Below, one piece after another: positions 61,401 through 64,000 of a DNA stretch of 64,000 nucleotides. This DNA comes from Actinostola sp. cb2023. Its lineage: Eukaryota > Cnidaria > Anthozoa > Actiniaria > Actinostolidae. How positions within the stretch are numbered: position 1 is the stretch's first letter; the number at the start of each line of letters is the position of its first letter. The notes under the pieces were generated by a model. That model did no database searches, was not told the DNA's origin, and saw only the letters and a list, made by a program, of their open reading frames with translations. The stretch lies in the NCBI GenBank assembly GCA_033675265.1, contig JAUJYZ010001557.1, positions 1 through 64,000 of the forward strand. Reading direction: 5' to 3'. The position numbers and the translations under genes are program-made.

Positions 61401-64000
61401 AGACTAATAATGATTATGTACCCGTTTGTTTTAGTGCCGGTGCCATAGGGGTACTCCTAAATGTAGACTAATAATGATTATGTACCCGTTTGTTTTAGTG
61501 CCGGTGCCATAGGGGTACTCCTAAATGTAGACTAATAATGATTATGTACCCGTTTGTTTTAGTGCCGGTGCCATAGGGGTACTCCTAAATGTAGACTAAT
61601 AATGATTATGTACCCGTTCGTTTTAGTGCCGGTGCCATAGGGGTACTCCTAAATGTAGACCGCGTGTCCTTCAAACTACGAAGTCTTGGCTACAACATCA
61701 ATGTCCGTGGTCTTGTAGACTCAGGCTGGTATCTTGGTAATATATCCAAGCAAAAAGGCTGCGGTAAAGGATCGTGTGGACCTGAAAAAACCATTAAGGA
61801 AGGAATGAGGTAGGGTACGATTACAGTACGGGTACGGTATGGTTACGGTACGGTTAACGTTTTTATTTTTACCACTCGAAAATAAAATTCATATCTTCGC
61901 GCCGCCGTGTAGTATCGTCTATGTAATTTACGCAATTCAGCCTACTGGCTGACTTGAGAAGTAATCCTAATGCTTTCTCCGCCATGTAATATTGAAATAA
62001 ACTATCTATCTCCAGTCTTACGCATATGTTAATTTATCGATTTGTCCTTGATTACAGATACTGGAGAGGAGTAGTCCCTAAAGCATGCGCGGTGAATCAA
62101 TCCAAGTCCGAGTGGAACTGTTACTTTGGGAACGTTGTTTATCCCACATTGAAATGTGAGTACGACTCAGACAGAATCGGGCCAAAACAACATACAATAT
62201 ATAATATATAAAGTGTGTACAGTCAAACCTCACCAACTGACCTGCTTAATAGAGGTGACCGCTTAACAGAGGGCCGCTTAATAGAGGTTTGACTGTATTC
62301 ACTTTTATGTGCTACCTTCTTGAAATAGTCATCATTATCATCATTAGACATCTCTGTCTCTCGTTCATCCTCTGGTCTTCCTGTCAGTCTATTAACCGGG
62401 AGAGACTGGGGAAAGTATGAAGAGAATAACCTTAGTCTCCCCGGCCTCGTAAAGGACAGGGATACCATGGAAGGCTGCGTGCATTGCTGGTTTGTACGTG
62501 ACGTCATGGCGGCCATGTTGGATCCCGATATCAAAGCATTCCTAGCTATTCCTCATTAACTTCTCTTGTTTGTACCATACGTTGTACCAACGTGGCCGCT
62601 GCGTCTTTGTACTTTAAATCTCCAGGGATTTATTGTAACCCAGTAATAGTATTTTATGATTCCCACTCTTTTGGTTACAGCGCCCATCTTTGTATTTCAA
62701 TGGCTGTACGACGAGACGCAGCTTGCACTGAATGGTTCTGGGCGACCGAAGTCTTTGCAGGGAGTCACTCAAGAACAAGTGTCTTTTATACTCGACTTAA
62801 GCAAAGATCTCAGACATTCACTACGCCATGACAACGTCCAGTAAGTATGGTCAGCGGTGATTCTAGACTATTTTTGGGGTATAAATTTATGATACACTAA
62901 AGTAGTTTACCCCTCCTCCTCCCATTTGGACCACCCCTCCCCCTATTACGGTTTGATTATTTTACGAAAGCGAGTCATGTACATAAATCGTACTAAGAGA
63001 CCATTGTGGTCTCTTCAACGTACATTTTGAAATTTTAATGCGACGTTCTCAAATGCTGCCAGCCAAAGTTTGAAGGTCAAAATAATTTACTCGATATAAG
63101 AAATACCGATTATGACGTTATAGTATAGGTATAGAGCAGATTTCGAATGACTGTGAAAAACTTACGGCACGGACGTGCCGTGACCGTGATGATTTAGGAT
63201 TTCGAATGAATCCGTGCCGTGACCGTGCCGTGACCGTGCCGTGCCGTGACCGTGCCGCGTGCGTCGTGGTTTTGCACAGTCATACGAAATCTGCTCTAAC
63301 TAGATAAACATAGGAGAAGGGTAGCAGTAGATCGTGCTGTTTTTGGTGTGCGCGAGTCCGTCGAGAATTCGAATGTGCACCCAACTTTGAGAAAATGTGG
63401 GACCTCTCTGAGCGACCACCTTTACAAATTAACCGACCACTTTCGAGGGGTTCGACTGTATCTCAGACATCTTGTAAGCGAACACCTCATGTAAGCGACC
63501 ACCTTTACTTGTCAACAAGGGTGGTCGCTTACGAGAGGTTCGACTGTATCTCAGACATCTTGTAAGCGAACACCTCGTGTAAGCGACCACCTTTACTTGT
63601 CAACAAGGGTGGTCGCTTACGAGAGGTTCGACTGTATCTTTTTCATCCAAGTTCACACGGTTGTTGGTTTTTAATTTCAGTTCTGTCTTCGCTGCTTCGT
63701 GCCTATATCACACAATTCTGACAAATACTGACTGGTTAAAGACTACAATTTACGGCTACACGTTGGATGACGCGCTGAAGTGTTGGATGCACTCAAGCGG
63801 CCATAACAGAGGTCTGAGTCGACACAAGAACAGAATACACCGAGGTGCTCCATGTCGAATGCATCTACTGGAGAAGTGTCCTTACCCTATGTGTAACCCG
63901 ACTTGTCCTAGCCCAAGGGACCCCTACACGGGTCAACCGTACACATCCACGAACCCCCGTCCAGGGGTGCCTATAGACGATCGTGCGGTAGGCCAAGGAT
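49476..64000 (+). CDS. NOTUM: NOTUM, secreted palmitoleoyl-protein carboxylesterase (Wnt deacylase), partial
   Basis: Exons 49476-49478 (ATG only), 49557-49777, 50402-50454, 52648-52746, 53099-53159, 60276-60337, 61074-61176, 61627-61809, 62058-62155, 62681-62840 and 63681 onward join in phase; 454 residues are visible and the 3' end is beyond the window. NOTUM removes the palmitoleate from Wnt proteins outside the cell. The N-terminus (MFLSQSLITVVVVFM) is a signal peptide. YLEGGWFC (90-97), the nucleophile elbow GSSAG (199-203, Ser201), Asp305 in LYDETQL and His358 in SCLYHTI are the expected catalytic elements. Conserved cysteines are present (CPYPMCNPTCP). The Ser201 codon is split AG/T by intron 7, whose 3' end is amplified six times. 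Intron 5 (7.1 kb) is filled with satellites. Identity is secure. Confidence 0.96.
50570..50885. repeat. Imperfect 30-33-bp tandem array
   Basis: About ten diverged copies of TTGAATGGCTTTTTTACTACG followed by AGATCAACA or AGATTCGAACGC, in NOTUM intron 3. Confidence 0.8.
51866..52379. mobile_element. 514-bp foldback element with TTAAGGTG ends
   Basis: Arms of about 200 bases: TTAAGGTGGCTCCGTCGAAA on the left, the complement ending GGAGTCACCTTAA on the right, with GATATCGGAGCTACAGTGGA mirrored near the loop. TTAA lies at both ends, as for the 1-kb element at 9887. The right arm lacks about 40 bases present in the left. NOTUM intron 3. Confidence 0.85.
52893..53061. mobile_element. MITE with AGAGTCGTTTTCGTA termini
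   Basis: AAGAGTCGTTTTCGTACGAG at the left is mirrored by TACGACTGAAACGACTCT at the right. Interior has GTGCCGTGCGGTGACC and the two related words TTCTGATTGGTTGAA and CTGTGATTGGTTAAA. It ends 38 bases before NOTUM exon 5. Confidence 0.75.
53190..53352. mobile_element. Foldback element in NOTUM intron 5
   Basis: GACCGAATGCAACAATGGCG, then CAATTTCAATTGCC and TGGACTGACTAGCCTC are mirrored at the right (GGACGCCATTATTGCATTCG). Arms of about 65 bases differ at only a few positions, so it is young or being corrected. Confidence 0.85.
53466..54692. repeat. 22-bp satellite, about 55 copies
   Basis: Very uniform GTTTGAATAGTGATGTACCAAA repeats with a few indel variants at the low-coordinate end (near 53520, 53690, 53770). 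Long open frames on the minus strand arise because three 22-bp units make 66 bases without a stop. NOTUM intron 5. Confidence 0.97.
54693..54860. repeat. Duplicated bridge between the 22-bp and 82-bp arrays
   Basis: A segment of about 105 bases (GTAAGTGAGTTTGGCTCACA through GCGTC) occurs twice, with one 22-bp unit between. The first copy ends in CCCCTAGCACAGACCAATCA, which also closes the 82-bp array at 59593. The bridge thus preserves the ancestral order of the two satellites. Confidence 0.85.
54855..59600. repeat. 81-83-bp satellite, about 58 copies
   Basis: Unit contains AATGGCGTCTCTAAAACACT, CCTGCCAATGTTTTCCAGTC and GTAAATAGACAGC. Copies differ by TTTTATACAG/TTTTACAG, CTCCCAC/CTCGCCCAC, GCGTCTC/GCGTCCC, TCATCG/TCACCAT and GACAGC/GACAAC, forming repeated combinations that indicate multi-unit duplications. 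NOTUM intron 5; not derived from a NOTUM exon. Confidence 0.97.
59655..59915. mobile_element. Foldback element with GGTGAAGGTTTTGTTGCAT ends
   Basis: GGTGAAGGTTTTGTTGCATC and TTGCATTCCAAGCCCGAAAT at the left are mirrored by ATTTCGGGCTTGGTATGCAA and CAACAAAACCTTCACC at the right. The right arm has an extra ACATGCGATGC. About 260 bases. Confidence 0.8.
59985..60178. mobile_element. Nested foldback with ACTAGTGACATAAGCGCAAGC ends
   Basis: TAGTGACATAAGCGCAAGCA is mirrored at 60067-60098 (TGCTTGTGCTTATGTCACTA), and a second diverged mirror follows to GTGAGGACCAGGGC. ACATACGCAGA also appears inverted. NOTUM intron 5. Confidence 0.65.
60413..60510. mobile_element. Hairpin with ATGGGTTTCCTGTGGTAG stem
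   Basis: ATGGGTTTCCTGTGGTAG and CTACCACAGGAAACCCAT, 18 of 18 paired apart from small offsets, around a GC-rich 55-base loop. Probable hairpin MITE inside the larger inverted repeat. Confidence 0.65.
60527..60795. mobile_element. Element with terminal hairpin ACTCGGGC...GCCCGAGT
   Basis: Starts ATAATTACTCGGGCTCCCCG; the first 28 bases form a hairpin with GGGAGGCCCGAGT. It ends GGAGCCCGAGTT, complementary to the start. CGCATGCGCT and ATCGCAGGCTCAGA match the element at 30983-31355. Carries the U6-like segment near its right end. Confidence 0.6.
60716..60756 (-). pseudogene. U6 snRNA-derived fragment
   Basis: On the minus strand TGCTAAAATTGGAACGAAAC followed by AGAAAAGATTAGCATGGCCCC matches the central region of U6 snRNA across about 41 bases with three or four changes. 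The ACAGAGA splicing box is altered to ACAGAAA. The flanking U6 5' stem and 3' end are absent, so it is a fragment captured in a mobile element, not a functional gene. Confidence 0.75.
61276..61661. repeat. 64-bp tandem array built from a NOTUM splice acceptor and exon 8 start
   Basis: Six copies, with acceptor AG/TGCC junctions placing exon starts at 61307, 61371, 61435, 61499, 61563 and 61627. Each unit is 30 nt of intron end (TAATAATGATTATGTACCCG then TTYGTTTTAG) plus the first 34 nt of exon 8 (completing Ser201, then AGAIGVLLNVD). Only the last copy continues into the full exon. In all others GTAGAC is followed by TAA, an in-frame stop. Confidence 0.96.
62218..62298. mobile_element. CAGTCAAACCTC MITE, TA-flanked
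   Basis: TACAGTCAAACCTC and GAGGTTTGACTGTA invert around an 80-bp body containing three CTTAATAGAGG-type words. TA at both ends suggests a Tc1/mariner derivative. NOTUM intron 9. Confidence 0.7.
63130..63300. mobile_element. MITE with TAGAGCAGATTTCGWATGACTGTG termini
   Basis: AGAGCAGATTTCGAATGACT is mirrored by AGTCATACGAAATCTGCTCT. The interior is a tandem of GTGCCGTGACC. NOTUM intron 10. Confidence 0.75.
63395..63640. repeat. Tandemly duplicated CGACTGTA/GTAAGCGACCACC repeat
   Basis: A unit of about 96 bases (CTCAGACATCTTGTAAGCGA through GAGAGGTTCGACTGTAT) occurs twice after a partial copy. Each carries an inverted GTAAGCGACCACC/GGTGGTCGCTTAC pair. Related to the element at 40160-40354. 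It ends 41 bases before NOTUM exon 11. Confidence 0.8.

Overview
This window is nuclear DNA of an animal. It carries four intron-rich protein genes with GT-AG introns, three of them clear orthologues of conserved metazoan genes, embedded in minisatellites, microsatellites and small foldback (MITE-like) transposons. The phylum cannot be fixed from the sequence. Very high repeat content, many miniature inverted-repeat elements and deeply conserved proteins suggest a marine invertebrate, possibly a cnidarian, with low confidence.

Layout. Positions 1-6240 show no recognisable gene, only two foldback elements and a 71-bp tandem array. Positions 8081-32254 (minus) hold a complete six-exon STK40 (SHIK pseudokinase) gene. 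Its third intron is 21 kb long and is almost entirely a 67-bp tandem array of about 295 copies. Head-to-head with it, 562 bp away, is a seven-exon plus-strand gene (32817-36830) for a 235-residue protein. A perfect RFX X-box lies upstream of it, so it is probably a ciliary or flagellar protein. Converging on it is a complete nine-exon HDAC8 gene (39798-44605, minus) whose zinc and catalytic residues fall at the same numbers as in human HDAC8. After a 4.9-kb intergenic region, NOTUM (49476 to beyond 64000, plus) has eleven exons in view, with signal peptide, GSSAG nucleophile, Asp and His all visible.

The main observation: four tandem arrays in three unrelated genes are each made from the edge of a coding exon plus the adjoining non-coding sequence. 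The 67-bp array is the last 40 nt of STK40 exon 3 plus 27 nt of intron with the splice donor. The 59-bp array is the last 49 nt of STK40 coding sequence, stop codon included, plus 10 nt of 3'UTR. The 47-bp array is the end of exon 5 of the ciliary gene plus its donor. The 64-bp array is the splice acceptor plus the first 34 nt of the NOTUM exon that completes the catalytic serine codon. No period is a multiple of three, and using any extra copy of the three intronic arrays as coding exon brings a stop codon. Each intronic array therefore presents the spliceosome with a row of near-identical decoy splice sites, of which only the outermost one gives the full protein. I know of no description of such boundary-anchored splice-site arrays as a class.

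A second theme is small palindromic elements. Two 74-77-bp hairpins with 9-bp target duplications share their outer stem but have unrelated, still perfectly paired, inner stems. Two other foldback pairs also differ between copies in ways that keep both arms complementary. The window also holds a TTAA-flanked 1-kb element at the edge of the big array, a U6 snRNA-derived fragment, a tRNA-derived SINE with an expanded body, and long Asp-codon-like GAT microsatellites that are not genes.
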